Positions 1 to 7,146 of a stretch of 11,719 nt of DNA are shown here, in pieces (position 1 is the first letter of the stretch; each line of letters begins with the position of its first letter). A program made the position numbers and the translations under genes. The stretch is from Gammaproteobacteria bacterium. GTDB taxonomy: Bacteria; Pseudomonadota; Gammaproteobacteria; HK1. Location: contig JAGRHX010000536.1 in the NCBI GenBank assembly GCA_020444775.1, positions 1-11,719 on the forward strand. The letters run 5' to 3'. Below the pieces are notes generated by a model, which saw nothing but the letters and a program-made list of their open reading frames with translations, made no database searches and was not told the DNA's origin.

Positions 1-845
1 AGGTCCAGATCGAGCGCGCGGGCCAGCTCCAGGGCCGATTCGTTGTCGAGCCGGGCCTGCTCGTCGAAGGCGAGGTCGTGGTACGACCAGAAATGGTCCT
101 GGCGGTGCGCGCAGATGCCGCCATAGGCGACGATGGTCGAGATCCCGGAACGGTTGACGGGGAAGTCGAGGTAGTACCACTGCAGCTCGCCGGGATATTT
201 CTCCATCAGCCGGCTGATGATGCTGCCCGCATCCCTGCAGCGCGGGCACTGATAGTCGCCGAACTCGACGACCGTAATCGGCGCATCGGCGGGTCCGCGC
301 CGCGCATACTCGCTGACGTCGATGTCCACGGGCGCCGGCGCGGGTGGTGTTTGATGCAGCTTGAACTCGCGTTCGGCCTTGATGTCGGCGAGCAGCTTCT
401 GGCGCCGCTGCAGCAGCGCCTGGCTGCGTAGCTGCAGGCCGATCTGCTCGCGAGCCTCCTGCAGCGGACGACCGATGCTCTGGGCGTGTTCCTCGTAGTA
501 GGCCTGGATGTCGGCTTCGGTCGGGTCTTCGAGGTGTAGTAGCCGCTCGGCGATGGATGCCGCCGCTTCCCCGGTGCGTTCCGCCTCGGCGCGCACGTGC
601 AGCTCGAACAACATGCTGTCGAGCAGCGCCAGTCGCTCCTCGAACTGGCGCTTCTCGAGCTGATACAAGCGATCGCGCAGTCGCTGAGGCAGCTCGTGGA
701 CCGTGTAGGTGCGACCGTCGATGTCGAACAACGGCTCGTCGTCCACCGCGAGCGCGCGGCCTGCCCCGCTCAACGACAGCACGAGGCACAGAGAAAGGGC
801 CAGCAGCGTGTCCGGGCGTGGCCGTTTGAGGATTCGTGCGAGCAT
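1..845 (-). CDS. Secreted DsbA-like thioredoxin-fold protein with SurA-like N-terminal helical region (partial, C-terminus outside window)
   Basis: The reading frame is open on the minus strand from an ATG at 845 to the left edge, giving 281 visible residues with the C-terminus missing. Residues 1-33 look like a Sec signal peptide: basic start (RILKRPR), hydrophobic core, and a cleavage site after ALA33. Residues 40-165 are rich in E, R, Q and L and resemble the helical N-terminal part of SurA/PpiC-type chaperones (PTEADIQAYYEEH at 108-120). A Pro/Ala-rich linker (PPAPAP) leads into a DsbA/thioredoxin_4 domain. It has the approach VVEFGDYQ, a CPRC redox motif at C200-C203, and a family-like stretch CAHRQDHFWSYHD at 245-257. 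It probably acts in the periplasm as a thiol oxidoreductase or disulfide isomerase. Whether it oxidises or isomerises cannot be told, since the cis-Pro region is cut off. The SurA-like assignment rests on pattern only. Confidence 0.85.
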   Translation of the reverse strand, partial: MLARILKRPRPDTLLALSLCLVLSLSGAGRALAVDDEPLFDIDGRTYTVHELPQRLRDRLYQLEKRQFEERLALLDSMLFELHVRAEAERTGEAAASIAERLLHLEDPTEADIQAYYEEHAQSIGRPLQEAREQIGLQLRSQALLQRRQKLLADIKAEREFKLHQTPPAPAPVDIDVSEYARRGPADAPITVVEFGDYQCPRCRDAGSIISRLMEKYPGELQWYYLDFPVNRSGISTIVAYGGICAHRQDHFWSYHDLAFDEQARLDNESALELARALDLD

Positions 846-1093
846 GAGTCACCTGCACCGAAGTTGCGGTTGCCTGTTTCGAATCTGTTCGGACCCGGAC
901 CCGCGCTGGCGCGCTTTGCCGGAGCCGAGAATCCCTTCAGGCTAGCGATGCAGGGGGCGGGTCGGAAGCTTGTGGGCTCCACGCGCCGACGAGCGGCCCG
1001 ATCCGGGGGCTGGACGGATCGTGAGCGGTGGTTGCAAGGCGCCTCGGACCCCGGTGTTCGCCGCGCTCGAAGCCGTGGCCAAGTCCAGTCGAA

Positions 1094-1122
1094 TTGACTT
1101 TTCCGAGTCCGCTCAATACCGT
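1094..1122 (+). promoter_or_regulatory. Candidate sigma-70 promoter upstream of the transporter operon
   Basis: TTGACT at 1094-1099 is followed after 17 bases by TACCGT at 1117-1122, which keeps the three most conserved -10 positions (T1, A2, T6). It points toward dppD but lies about 460 bases upstream, implying a long leader. The -10 is weak, and chance matches are possible. Confidence 0.3.
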
Positions 1123-1371
1123 TGTCCGCTTATGTGGAGGACCGCATCGTCTCGGACGTGCTCCGTGGGCGCGAGGCGGTGCATAACGATTACAACGCGA
1201 ATTCGATAACGCGGTCGCCACCAAGACCACCTGCGCTGCGCACACTCGGCGCGGTTTTCGGGTAGTCGACGAGGATACCCCTTCGGGTAGTCGGGCGAGC
1301 TCACGCCTGGGCCCTCGCTTGGGTTCTTTGCGTGGTTCAAGTCTGGAATCGCACGATCCTCATCGATCGAG

Positions 1372-1455
1372 CGGTCCTTCGGACGGACCTTCACCCGAAC
1401 GGTCGCCTGGTGCGTCACCCGGACGATCACCTGGGCGTCCACCCGGACGTTCACA
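1372..1455. repeat. Degenerate 12-base tandem repeat (about 7 units, 24-base higher-order pattern)
   Basis: Consecutive 12-base units starting at 1372, 1384, 1396, 1408, 1420, 1432 and 1444 share a loose consensus CGGACGTTCACC. Units such as CGGACGATCACC and TGGGCGTCCACC alternate, so on the minus strand a 24-base period is visible (units beginning GTGAACGTCCGG and GTGATCGTCCGG). The array lies 130-220 bases upstream of the dppD start. It gives 4-residue or 8-residue repeats in every frame, which is expected for any 12-base array and is not evidence of coding. Confidence 0.65.
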
Positions 1456-1521
1456 ATGTGGTCATCGGGCGTCGAGGCAGGTTCGGGCCGGCCGAGCCGC
1501 CGCCAGCGCCCTGTCGGTCCC

Positions 1522-1567
1522 TTCAGGCATCCCCGTTATCGTTCAGGAATCCATCGTCCGGGAATCC
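1522..1567. repeat. Three short direct repeats immediately upstream of dppD
   Basis: TTCAGGCATCC at 1522-1532, TTCAGGAATCC at 1542-1552 and TCCGGGAATCC at 1557-1567 are near-copies spaced 20 and 15 bases apart. They end about 20 bases before the GTG start of dppD. They could be regulator half-sites or simple repeat drift; nothing in the window decides between these. Confidence 0.4.
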
Positions 1568-1588
1568 CCAGGAACTCAAGGTAGCCAC

Positions 1589-2581
1589 GTGGCGAAATTG
1601 CTCGAAGTCAACAACCTGCAGACCCATTTCTCCACCGGTTCCGGCGTGGTCAAGGCCGTCGACGGCATCAGCTACGATGTCGACGAAGGAGAGACCGTCG
1701 CGGTGGTCGGTGAATCGGGCTCAGGCAAGTCCGTCGGCGCATTGTCCATTCTGCGCTTGATACCGAATCCGCCGGGCAAGATCGTGGGCGGGAGCATCAA
1801 GTTCGCCGGGCGCGATCTGCTCGCGTTGAGCGAGAACGAGATCCGCGAGGTCCGGGGCGGCCAGATCAGCATGGTGTTCCAGGAGCCCATGACCTCGCTC
1901 AACCCGGTGCTCACCATCGGCATGCAGCTGACCGAGACGATGATGCTGCACATGGGCCTGAGCAAATCGGCGGCCGAGGATCGTGCGACCGAGCTGCTCG
2001 GCCTGGTCGGTATCTCCGAGCCGCGTCGGCGACTCGCGCAGTACCCGCACCATCTGAGCGGTGGCATGCGTCAGCGGGTGATGATTGCGCTGGCCCTGTC
2101 GTGTGACCCGAAGCTGATCATCGCCGACGAGCCGACCACCGCCCTGGACGTGACCATCCAGGCACAGATCCTGGAGCTCATGAAGAGCCTCAGCAAGCAG
2201 ATGGGCGTGGCGCTGATCATCATCACCCACAACCTGGGGGTGGTGGCGCGTTACGCAGACCGGGTCAACGTGATGTACGCCGGGCGCATCGTCGAGATGG
2301 GTACCGCCCACCAGATCTATCACGAGCCCAAGCACCCCTATACGGTCGGTCTGCTGAACTCGGTGCCGCGCATGGACATGGGCCGGGGGCAGCGTCTGGT
2401 GCCCATCGAGGGCCAGCCACCGGATCTGACCCGGCTCGACGGCAGTTGTGCCTATCGGCCGCGATGTCGCTGGGCGATCGACAAGTGTGCCGAGTATCCA
2501 CCGCTCGAGGCAGTCTCCGAGCAACAGCTCTCGGCCTGCTGGCGAAAGCACGAGCTCGATAGTTTGAGGAAGGCGTCATGA
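1589..2581 (+). CDS. dppD: Peptide-type ABC importer ATPase, DppD/OppD-like
   Basis: 330 residues from the GTG at 1589, close to the usual length for DppD. The start is chosen because the family begins right at this point ([13 protein letters not shown]) and AAGG at 1578-1581 provides a ribosome binding site 7 bases upstream. The frame continues open upstream, but that part is repeat-derived and Pro/Gly/Ser-rich. Visible motifs: Walker A GESGSGKS (41-48), Q-loop FQEP (97-100), signature LSGGM (156-160), Walker B LIIADE (176-181) and switch His214. The C-terminal oligopeptide-transporter extension carries four cysteines (C287, C293, C300, C317). It hydrolyses ATP at the inner membrane to power uptake and pairs with DppF. 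The substrate may be dipeptides, oligopeptides, nickel chelates or opines. It overlaps dppF by 4 bases, so the two are probably translationally coupled. Confidence 0.95.
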   Translation: MAKLLEVNNLQTHFSTGSGVVKAVDGISYDVDEGETVAVVGESGSGKSVGALSILRLIPNPPGKIVGGSIKFAGRDLLALSENEIREVRGGQISMVFQEPMTSLNPVLTIGMQLTETMMLHMGLSKSAAEDRATELLGLVGISEPRRRLAQYPHHLSGGMRQRVMIALALSCDPKLIIADEPTTALDVTIQAQILELMKSLSKQMGVALIIITHNLGVVARYADRVNVMYAGRIVEMGTAHQIYHEPKHPYTVGLLNSVPRMDMGRGQRLVPIEGQPPDLTRLDGSCAYRPRCRWAIDKCAEYPPLEAVSEQQLSACWRKHELDSLRKAS

Positions 2582-3612
2582 GCGCAGAGCCTGCAACGCG
2601 CGCCGCGTCCGGCGTCGAATTCAAGCCGGTCCAGCAAGGTGAGCCGCTTATCGAGGTGAAGAACCTCAAGAAGTATTTTCCGGTCACCGAGGGGATCATC
2701 TTCCAGCGGACCATCGCCCAGGTTAAGGCGGTGGACGGCGTCAGCTTCAGCATCAACAAGGGCGAGACCCTCGGGCTGGTAGGCGAGTCCGGCTGTGGCA
2801 AGACCACCACCGGACGCTGCATCTTGCAGCTCGAGCGGGCCACCAGCGGCTCCATTGATTTCGAGGGTGTGGATCTGACCCGTCTGGACGATCGAGCCCT
2901 GGTGCCGGTCCGGCAGAAGATCCAGGTGATCTTCCAAGACCCCTACAGCTCGCTGAATCCGCGCATGAAGGTCGGCGAGATCATCAGCGAGCCGATGCGT
3001 GTGCACGGCCTCATCAACAATCGTCGCGACCGCGAGCGCCGGGTGGCGGAATTGTTGAATCATTGCGGTCTGCCGACCAAGTTCGCTGACCGGTATCCGC
3101 ACGAGATGAGCGGTGGTCAGCGTCAGCGGGTCGGAATCGCCCGGGCTCTGTCCCTGAACCCCGAGTTCATCATCTGTGACGAGGCGGTATCGGCCCTGGA
3201 CGTCTCGATCCAGGCGCAGGTCATCAACCTGCTCGAGGATCTGCGCGAGGAATTCCACCTCACCTATCTGTTCATCGCGCACGACCTCTCGGTGGTGCGG
3301 CACATCTCGCACCGGGTCGGGGTGATGTATCTGGGCAAGATGGTCGAGCTGGCCGAGGGCGACGAGCTGTTCGACAACCCGCAGCATCCCTACACGCAGG
3401 CGTTGTTGTCGGCCGTGCCGGTGCCCGACCCCTCGATCGAGGCCCAGCGCGCACATCAGGTGCTGCAGGGCGAGGTGCCCAGCCCGATGAATCCGCCGGC
3501 CGGCTGCGTGTTCCACCCGCGCTGCCCCAAGGCCGTTGCCGAGTGCAAGCAGGGCATACCCGAGCTTCGCGAAATCCGGCCCGGTCACTGGGCCGCCTGC
3601 AGTCAGATCTGA
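2578..3612 (+). CDS. dppF: Peptide-type ABC importer ATPase, DppF/OppF-like
   Basis: 344 residues from an ATG that overlaps the dppD stop (ATGA), preceded by GAGGAAGG as ribosome binding site. Motifs: Walker A GESGCGKT (69-76), Q-loop [12 protein letters not shown] (119-130), signature MSGGQ (177-181), Walker B FIICDE (197-202) and switch His235. The C-terminal oligopeptide-transporter domain again has four cysteines (C310, C316, C323, C341) with nearly the same spacing as in DppD. The N-terminal 22 residues before [12 protein letters not shown] are a short extension. It forms the ATPase pair with DppD. The permease genes do not follow directly; a 279-base structured gap comes first. Confidence 0.95.
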   Translation: MSAEPATRAASGVEFKPVQQGEPLIEVKNLKKYFPVTEGIIFQRTIAQVKAVDGVSFSINKGETLGLVGESGCGKTTTGRCILQLERATSGSIDFEGVDLTRLDDRALVPVRQKIQVIFQDPYSSLNPRMKVGEIISEPMRVHGLINNRRDRERRVAELLNHCGLPTKFADRYPHEMSGGQRQRVGIARALSLNPEFIICDEAVSALDVSIQAQVINLLEDLREEFHLTYLFIAHDLSVVRHISHRVGVMYLGKMVELAEGDELFDNPQHPYTQALLSAVPVPDPSIEAQRAHQVLQGEVPSPMNPPAGCVFHPRCPKAVAECKQGIPELREIRPGHWAACSQI

Positions 3613-3701
3613 GCCCCGCCGGCGGCGTGCCCGGTGGACGCCCGCGGTACAACAAACAGAAATCGGTCCACAAATCGGTCATTGCACAGCCACGACGGGC
3701 C

Positions 3702-3719
3702 AGACCGGCCAACCGGTCT
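3702..3719 (+). other. Small GC-rich hairpin downstream of dppF
   Basis: AGACCGG (3702-3708), loop CCAA and CCGGTCT (3713-3719) give a perfect 7-bp stem. No T-run follows, so it is not a classical intrinsic terminator. It could be a weak terminator or an mRNA-stabilising end. Confidence 0.5.
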
Positions 3720-3752
3720 CAGGCTCGCGGGTGTAGACGGGCGTAGGGTCCT

Positions 3753-3802
3753 GCCTGGAATGCTCATCGGTTCGCAACCGTGGGCGGGTGAGCGTTCCAG
3801 GC
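3753..3802 (+). other. Long 16-bp imperfect hairpin with nested stem
   Basis: The arm at 3753-3768 pairs with 3787-3802 over 16 consecutive positions, of which two are G-U pairs (3761 with 3794, 3767 with 3788). The loop contains its own small stem, GGTT-CGC-AACC (3769-3779). G-U pairs interrupting an otherwise perfect stem suggest pairing at the RNA level, read on the plus strand. It could be a cis-regulatory leader for dppB, an RNase-blocking element or a small RNA. No known riboswitch family is recognised. Confidence 0.6.
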
Positions 3803-3827
3803 TGGAGTTCACGCGAGGATAACGACG

Positions 3828-3865
3828 GCAGCCAGCCACGCGGCCGGAGTCACGTGGCTGGCTGC
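3828..3865 (+). other. Perfect 13-bp hairpin 26 bases before dppB
   Basis: The arm at 3828-3840 (GCAGCCAGCCACG) is perfectly complementary to 3853-3865, with a 12-base loop. No T-run follows. It sits just upstream of the dppB start, where it could cause partial termination, set the expression ratio of ATPases to permeases, or protect the permease mRNA. A protein-binding palindrome is an alternative. Confidence 0.65.
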
Positions 3866-3891
3866 GCCAACACCAAGCGCGGTCGAGTTCC

Positions 3892-4866
3892 ATGTACAAG
3901 TACATGATCAAGAGATTACTGCTGACCATACCGACATTGTTCGGGGCGGCAGTATTGGTCTTCCTGCTGATGCGCGTCCTCATCCCGGGCGACCCGTGCG
4001 AGATCCGGCTCGGCGGCACCGGCATGTACGTGGACGAGGAGCAGATCCAGATCTGCCGCGAGAACTTCGGCCTGAATCAGTCCCTGCTGGTGCAGTTCTT
4101 CCAGTTCGTCGGCGGCTATTTCACCGGTGACCTGGGCATCTCCATGTGGACCTTCAAGCCGGTCACCTATGAGATAGGACTGCGTTTCCAGCTTTCCCTG
4201 CAGGTGGCGATCATGGCGACGCTCGTCGCCGTGGTCATCTCCATTCCGTTGGGGATCATCTCGGCGGTCAAGCAGAACACCTGGATCGACTATGTCGTCC
4301 GGGCCTTCAGCATCGCGGGCATTGCCATTCCGTCGTTCTGGCTCGGGATCCTGATCATCCTGGGCTTGTTGATCGTGACCCAGGAGCTGTTCGGAACGCC
4401 GTGGATGCCACCGATCGAATATGTGCCTCCTTGGGAGGACCCGGTCGGTAACCTCACCCAGCTCATCTGGCCGGCGGTGGCCACGGGGTATCGCTACTCC
4501 GCGGTCGCGACCCGGATGACGCGCTCGGCGATGCTGGAGGTGCTGCGTGAGGACTACGTGCGCACGGCGCGCGCCAAGGGTCTGATGGAGAAGGTGATCA
4601 TCAACCGCCACGCGCTGAAGAACGCGCTGTTGCCAGTGGTCACCATCATCGCCATCGAGTTCGCATTCCTGATGGGCGGCCTCGTGGTCACAGAGCAGGT
4701 CTTCAACCTCAACGGCCTGGGCAAGCTGTTCGTCGAAGCCGTGACCAATCACGACTTCAGCATGACCCAGCAGCTGGTCATGTTGGTGGTGCTGATCTTC
4801 GTGCTGACCAACTTCGTGGTCGATCTCATGTATGCGTGGCTGGATCCGCGCATCCGCTACAGCTGA
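3892..4866 (+). CDS. dppB: Peptide-type ABC importer permease, DppB/OppB-like
   Basis: 324 residues from the ATG at 3892. The start MYKYMIKRLLLTIPTLF matches the way family members begin. An in-frame ATG at 3904 is a possible alternative, and the upstream ribosome binding site is poor. Hydrophobic segments are at about 9-29, 101-123, 136-163, 191-207, 250-268 and 294-316, the six-helix layout of this family. The periplasmic loop after helix 1 contains two cysteines (C36, C55). The EAA coupling loop that docks the ATPases is around 216-247 (DYVRTARAKG, HALKNALLPVV). The end, WLDPRIRYS, is typical. It forms the inner-membrane channel with DppC. The gene ends 11 bases before dppC. Confidence 0.95.
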   Translation: MYKYMIKRLLLTIPTLFGAAVLVFLLMRVLIPGDPCEIRLGGTGMYVDEEQIQICRENFGLNQSLLVQFFQFVGGYFTGDLGISMWTFKPVTYEIGLRFQLSLQVAIMATLVAVVISIPLGIISAVKQNTWIDYVVRAFSIAGIAIPSFWLGILIILGLLIVTQELFGTPWMPPIEYVPPWEDPVGNLTQLIWPAVATGYRYSAVATRMTRSAMLEVLREDYVRTARAKGLMEKVIINRHALKNALLPVVTIIAIEFAFLMGGLVVTEQVFNLNGLGKLFVEAVTNHDFSMTQQLVMLVVLIFVLTNFVVDLMYAWLDPRIRYS

Positions 4867-4877
4867 GGTAAGCAGTC

Positions 4878-5774
4878 ATGTCAACGCCGCAGGTCGCCAT
4901 AGACACATCGGAGCTCGACGAGATTCGTCGCTCCTGGCTGCAGAGATTCTTCGGATTCGCGCGCTCGCAGCCGCTCGGTTTCGCCGGGGCGCTGGTGGTC
5001 GTGTTGATGATCGTGCTCGCGATCTTCGCGCCCTGGCTATCGCCCTACGATCCGGAAGCCAACTCCTTCGAGTTCATGCTCAGCGCGCCCAGTGGGCTGC
5101 ATTGGTTCGGTACCGACGAATTCGGTCGTGACGTGCTGACACGCATCATCTACGGCGCGCGCACGGCGCTGTTCGTCGGTTTCGTATCCGCTTTCGTGGG
5201 CTCGTCCATTGGCCTGGTGCTGGGTGTAGGTAGCGCCTACTTCGGTGGCACCATCGACCTCATCTTTCAGCGGGTCATGGACGTCTTCATGGCCTTCCCG
5301 CTCATCATCCTGGCGCTGGCCGTGGTGGCCATCCTGGGTACCGGTACCCAGAACGTGATCATTGCCATCACCCTACCGTTCATTCCCCAGTGCGCGCGGG
5401 TGGTGCGCTCCAGCGCGTTGGCCATCCGTCAGATCCCGTATGTGGATGCGGCGCGGGCCTGTGGTTTCAGCGACATGCGTATCATCCTGCGCCACATGGT
5501 GCCGAACGTCATGGCGCCGTATCTGATCATGCTGACCACCTTCATGGGGCAGGCCATCCTGCTCGAGGCGTCCCTGTCCTATCTTGGCTTGGGCGTGCAG
5601 GACCCGGTGCCTGCGTGGGGGTTGATGCTGCGCGGCGGTGCCGAGGAGTATGCCGAGCAGGCGCCCTGGATCCCGGTGTTTCCGGGGCTTGCCATCACCC
5701 TGGCGGTGTTCGGATTCAATCTGTTCGGTGATGCGCTGCGGGACATCCTGGACCCGCGGCTGCGCAATCGCTGA
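4878..5774 (+). CDS. dppC: Peptide-type ABC importer permease, DppC/OppC-like
   Basis: 298 residues from the ATG at 4878, with GAGGTAAG just upstream as ribosome binding site overlapping the dppB stop region. An N-terminal OppC_N-like segment (about 15-70, ending APWLSPYDPEAN) leads to the family hallmark FGTDEFGRDVLTRIIYGART (77-96). Hydrophobic helices lie near 34-52, 98-121, 137-168, 212-232 and 267-285. The EAA loop is at about 187-213 (YVDAARACGFSD, RHMVPNVMAPY). The C-terminus DILDPRLRNR is standard. It pairs with DppB as the second permease subunit. It is the last gene of the block and is followed by a strong hairpin. Confidence 0.95.
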   Translation: MSTPQVAIDTSELDEIRRSWLQRFFGFARSQPLGFAGALVVVLMIVLAIFAPWLSPYDPEANSFEFMLSAPSGLHWFGTDEFGRDVLTRIIYGARTALFVGFVSAFVGSSIGLVLGVGSAYFGGTIDLIFQRVMDVFMAFPLIILALAVVAILGTGTQNVIIAITLPFIPQCARVVRSSALAIRQIPYVDAARACGFSDMRIILRHMVPNVMAPYLIMLTTFMGQAILLEASLSYLGLGVQDPVPAWGLMLRGGAEEYAEQAPWIPVFPGLAITLAVFGFNLFGDALRDILDPRLRNR

Positions 5775-5805
5775 GTCCGTCGTCCGACCTTCAAGATCCA
5801 GTGTC

Positions 5806-5834
5806 CGTGGGCCGGCGCAAGACGCCGGCCCACG
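5806..5834 (+). terminator. Strong GC-rich hairpin ending the transporter operon
   Basis: CGTGGGCCGGCG (5806-5817) and its perfect complement at 5823-5834 form a 12-bp stem with loop CAAGA, 31 bases after the dppC stop and between convergent genes. No T-run follows on either strand. Position and stem strength fit a terminator or 3'-end-stabilising hairpin, possibly acting in both directions. Confidence 0.6.
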
Positions 5835-5862
5835 CGCGTCTGGGGTCCCTGCTGCCACCTCG

Positions 5863-5889
5863 GCCGGCGGCGTGGGCGTGCCGCCTGGC
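5863..5889 (-). terminator. Hairpin just after the epimerase-like gene
   Basis: GCCGGCGGC (5863-5871) pairs with GCCGCCTGGC (5880-5889) with one bulged base and an 8-base loop. On the minus strand it begins 5 bases after the stop codon of the epimerase-like gene. It lacks a T-run, so it is a probable rather than certain terminator. Confidence 0.4.
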
Positions 5890-5894
5890 GTGGC

Positions 5895-7004
5895 TCAGCG
5901 CTCGCGGTGGTCCCTGGACAGTCCCGCCTGCTTGGGGTGCGGATAGGAGTGGTGGAACTCGCGCTGCGTGACCGGTACATCGGCGTAGCGCTGCATCGCC
6001 TCCCTGTAGATGCTCACCAGTGCATCCTCGCTGCGATAGTGTGCGGCGAGATCGCTCTTGAAGGTCTCCTTCTCGGCTGGCGGATTGTCCATGTACCAGC
6101 GGACGGTTCGTTGCATGGCCTCGGGTACCGGCACCTTGTCGGTATAGCCCAGCTCCGAGCGGATCTTGAACAGATCGAAGAGCTGATGATGCGAGGAGCT
6201 GCGAAACATCATCAGGTCCCTGGCAACATCGGCGACCGAATCGGGGATGCCGATCACCTCGATACGCGTGCCCATGGCGTCCATGACCAGCTCCACCCAT
6301 TGGCGCATCGAAAGCTGGTGGACGTCGGCGCAGTTGTAGATCTGGCCGCCCGCTGCCTCTGGGCGGTCCACCGCCAGCAGCACCGCCTGCGCCACGTTCT
6401 CGGCGTAGCCACGGCTGGTCACCGTCAGACCGCCGTCCGGCAGGACGATGTAGTCGCGTTTGTCCAGCGCGCGGCGCATGATCGCCCAGACGGTCGGTTG
6501 TACCTGGCGCGGGCCATAGATGACCGGGTAGCGGAAGTGCGTGGCCACGTACGCGCCGGCGTGGTGCGCCTCCATCACCGCTTCCTCGGTGATCCGGACC
6601 AGATAACCGAACCGGAACTCCGCCTCGGACTCGACCTTCGGCGCGTCCTCGGGCAAGGGGACCTGGAAGCCGGCCGGTCGTAGTCGTTCGGGATCGGTCA
6701 GTCCCCGGTAGCAGGGCGCCCCGCCTACCGTGATGAGTCGGTCCGTATGCGCCTGCAACACTTCGGCCACGTAGCGGATGCGACCGTAGGTGGCGATCAC
6801 CAGATCGAAGCGTCGAGAGCCCAAGGCCTCGGTCAGGGTTTCCTTGAAATGCGGATCGCCGATGATGCGTTCTACGTGCCTGGGGATCTCGTCGCTGTCG
6901 TGCGTGCCGCGATGCAGGATGCTCACCTGGTAACCGCGCTCGATGAGTCCGTTGACCAGGTACGGACCGGTCGGTCCGGTTCCGCCAATTACCAGTGCTT
7001 TCAC
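5895..7004 (-). CDS. NAD-dependent epimerase/dehydratase-like protein with altered active site
   Basis: 369 residues from a GTG at 7004, with AGGAA nine bases upstream. The N-terminal Rossmann motif GGTGPTG (G7, G10, G13) marks an extended short-chain dehydrogenase/epimerase fold, and FRYPVIYGPRQV (157-168) is the usual substrate-domain motif. The catalytic residues do not match the family. In the YxxxK position the sequence is Y134-L-V-R-I138, so Lys is Ile. The Ser-containing strand end is GGAPCYRG (94-101). Length is somewhat above the usual 310-340 because of a C-terminal tail with HHSYPHPKQAG (351-361). It is probably cytosolic and NAD(P)-binding, with substrate unknown. It lies 142 bases downstream of the Ldh2-like gene on the same strand and could share its transcript. 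It may be an atypical reductase or a non-catalytic NAD-binding protein. Confidence 0.85.
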   Translation of the reverse strand: MKALVIGGTGPTGPYLVNGLIERGYQVSILHRGTHDSDEIPRHVERIIGDPHFKETLTEALGSRRFDLVIATYGRIRYVAEVLQAHTDRLITVGGAPCYRGLTDPERLRPAGFQVPLPEDAPKVESEAEFRFGYLVRITEEAVMEAHHAGAYVATHFRYPVIYGPRQVQPTVWAIMRRALDKRDYIVLPDGGLTVTSRGYAENVAQAVLLAVDRPEAAGGQIYNCADVHQLSMRQWVELVMDAMGTRIEVIGIPDSVADVARDLMMFRSSSHHQLFDLFKIRSELGYTDKVPVPEAMQRTVRWYMDNPPAEKETFKSDLAAHYRSEDALVSIYREAMQRYADVPVTQREFHHSYPHPKQAGLSRDHRER

Positions 7005-7146
7005 GTATCGGGATTCCTGTTGGACGTGGAATGAACGGGCAGTGAGTCGGCCAGCCTCGGGCGGCCCCGCTTACTCGCCCGGGCAGGCCGAATCGAAGCT
7101 GCGCCGATGCGCGTACGCCCAGCATGCCGCCCCGCTGTCCGCCGGT

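Larger units (their letters stand above)
846..1588. other. Long gene-free control region between the DsbA-like gene and dppD
   Basis: About 740 bases separate the leftward DsbA-like gene from the rightward dppD. Frames here stay open mainly because GC content is high, and none gives a recognisable protein. Things seen: a small 7-bp inverted repeat (999-1005 with 1015-1021); a promoter candidate near 1094-1122; ATAACG twice (1183-1188 and 1206-1211); a 12-base direct repeat TTCGGGTAGTCG at 1257-1268 and 1282-1293; a degenerate 12-base tandem array at 1372-1455; and GGAATCC-type repeats at 1522-1567. The region probably holds the promoters of both flanking transcripts and a long dppD leader. 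Confidence 0.5.
3613..3891 (+). other. Structured gap between ATPase and permease genes
   Basis: Nothing in these 279 bases looks like a gene, and no substrate-binding-protein remnant is recognisable. The stretch holds a 9-base direct repeat AAATCGGTC (3660-3668 and 3672-3680, spaced 12 bases) and three consecutive inverted repeats listed separately. In a compact operon such a gap is unusual. In many Dpp/Opp-type operons a binding-protein gene lies next to the permease genes. Confidence 0.6.

Noticed and set aside
1372..1455. Repeat array as a CRISPR
   Set aside because: Units are 12 bases, contiguous and degenerate, with no unique spacers and no cas genes.
1319..1588. Upstream in-frame extension of dppD (about 90 more residues)
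   Set aside because: The extension is Pro/Gly/Ser/Arg-rich, arises from the 12-base repeat array and has no family similarity. The GTG at 1589 has a proper ribosome binding site and matches the family start.
846..1588. tRNA or other structured RNA gene in the long upstream region
   Set aside because: I looked for cloverleaf arms and T-loop signatures and saw none. Only a small 7-bp stem at 999-1021 was found.
2452..3588. Long antisense open frame (378 codons) opposite dppF
   Set aside because: It mirrors the codon pattern of dppF and is His/Asp/Arg/Gln-rich. It has no recognisable domain. The same applies to the frames at 1721-2551 and 3916-4752.
3634..3822. Short open frame in the dppF-dppB gap as a possible binding-protein remnant
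   Set aside because: No signal peptide and no SBP-like sequence. The bases are better explained by the inverted repeats.
5791..7125. 444-codon open frame on the minus strand overlapping the epimerase-like gene
   Set aside because: Its product is Arg/Gly/Pro-rich with no motif. It is a GC-driven shadow of the epimerase-like gene in another frame of the same strand.
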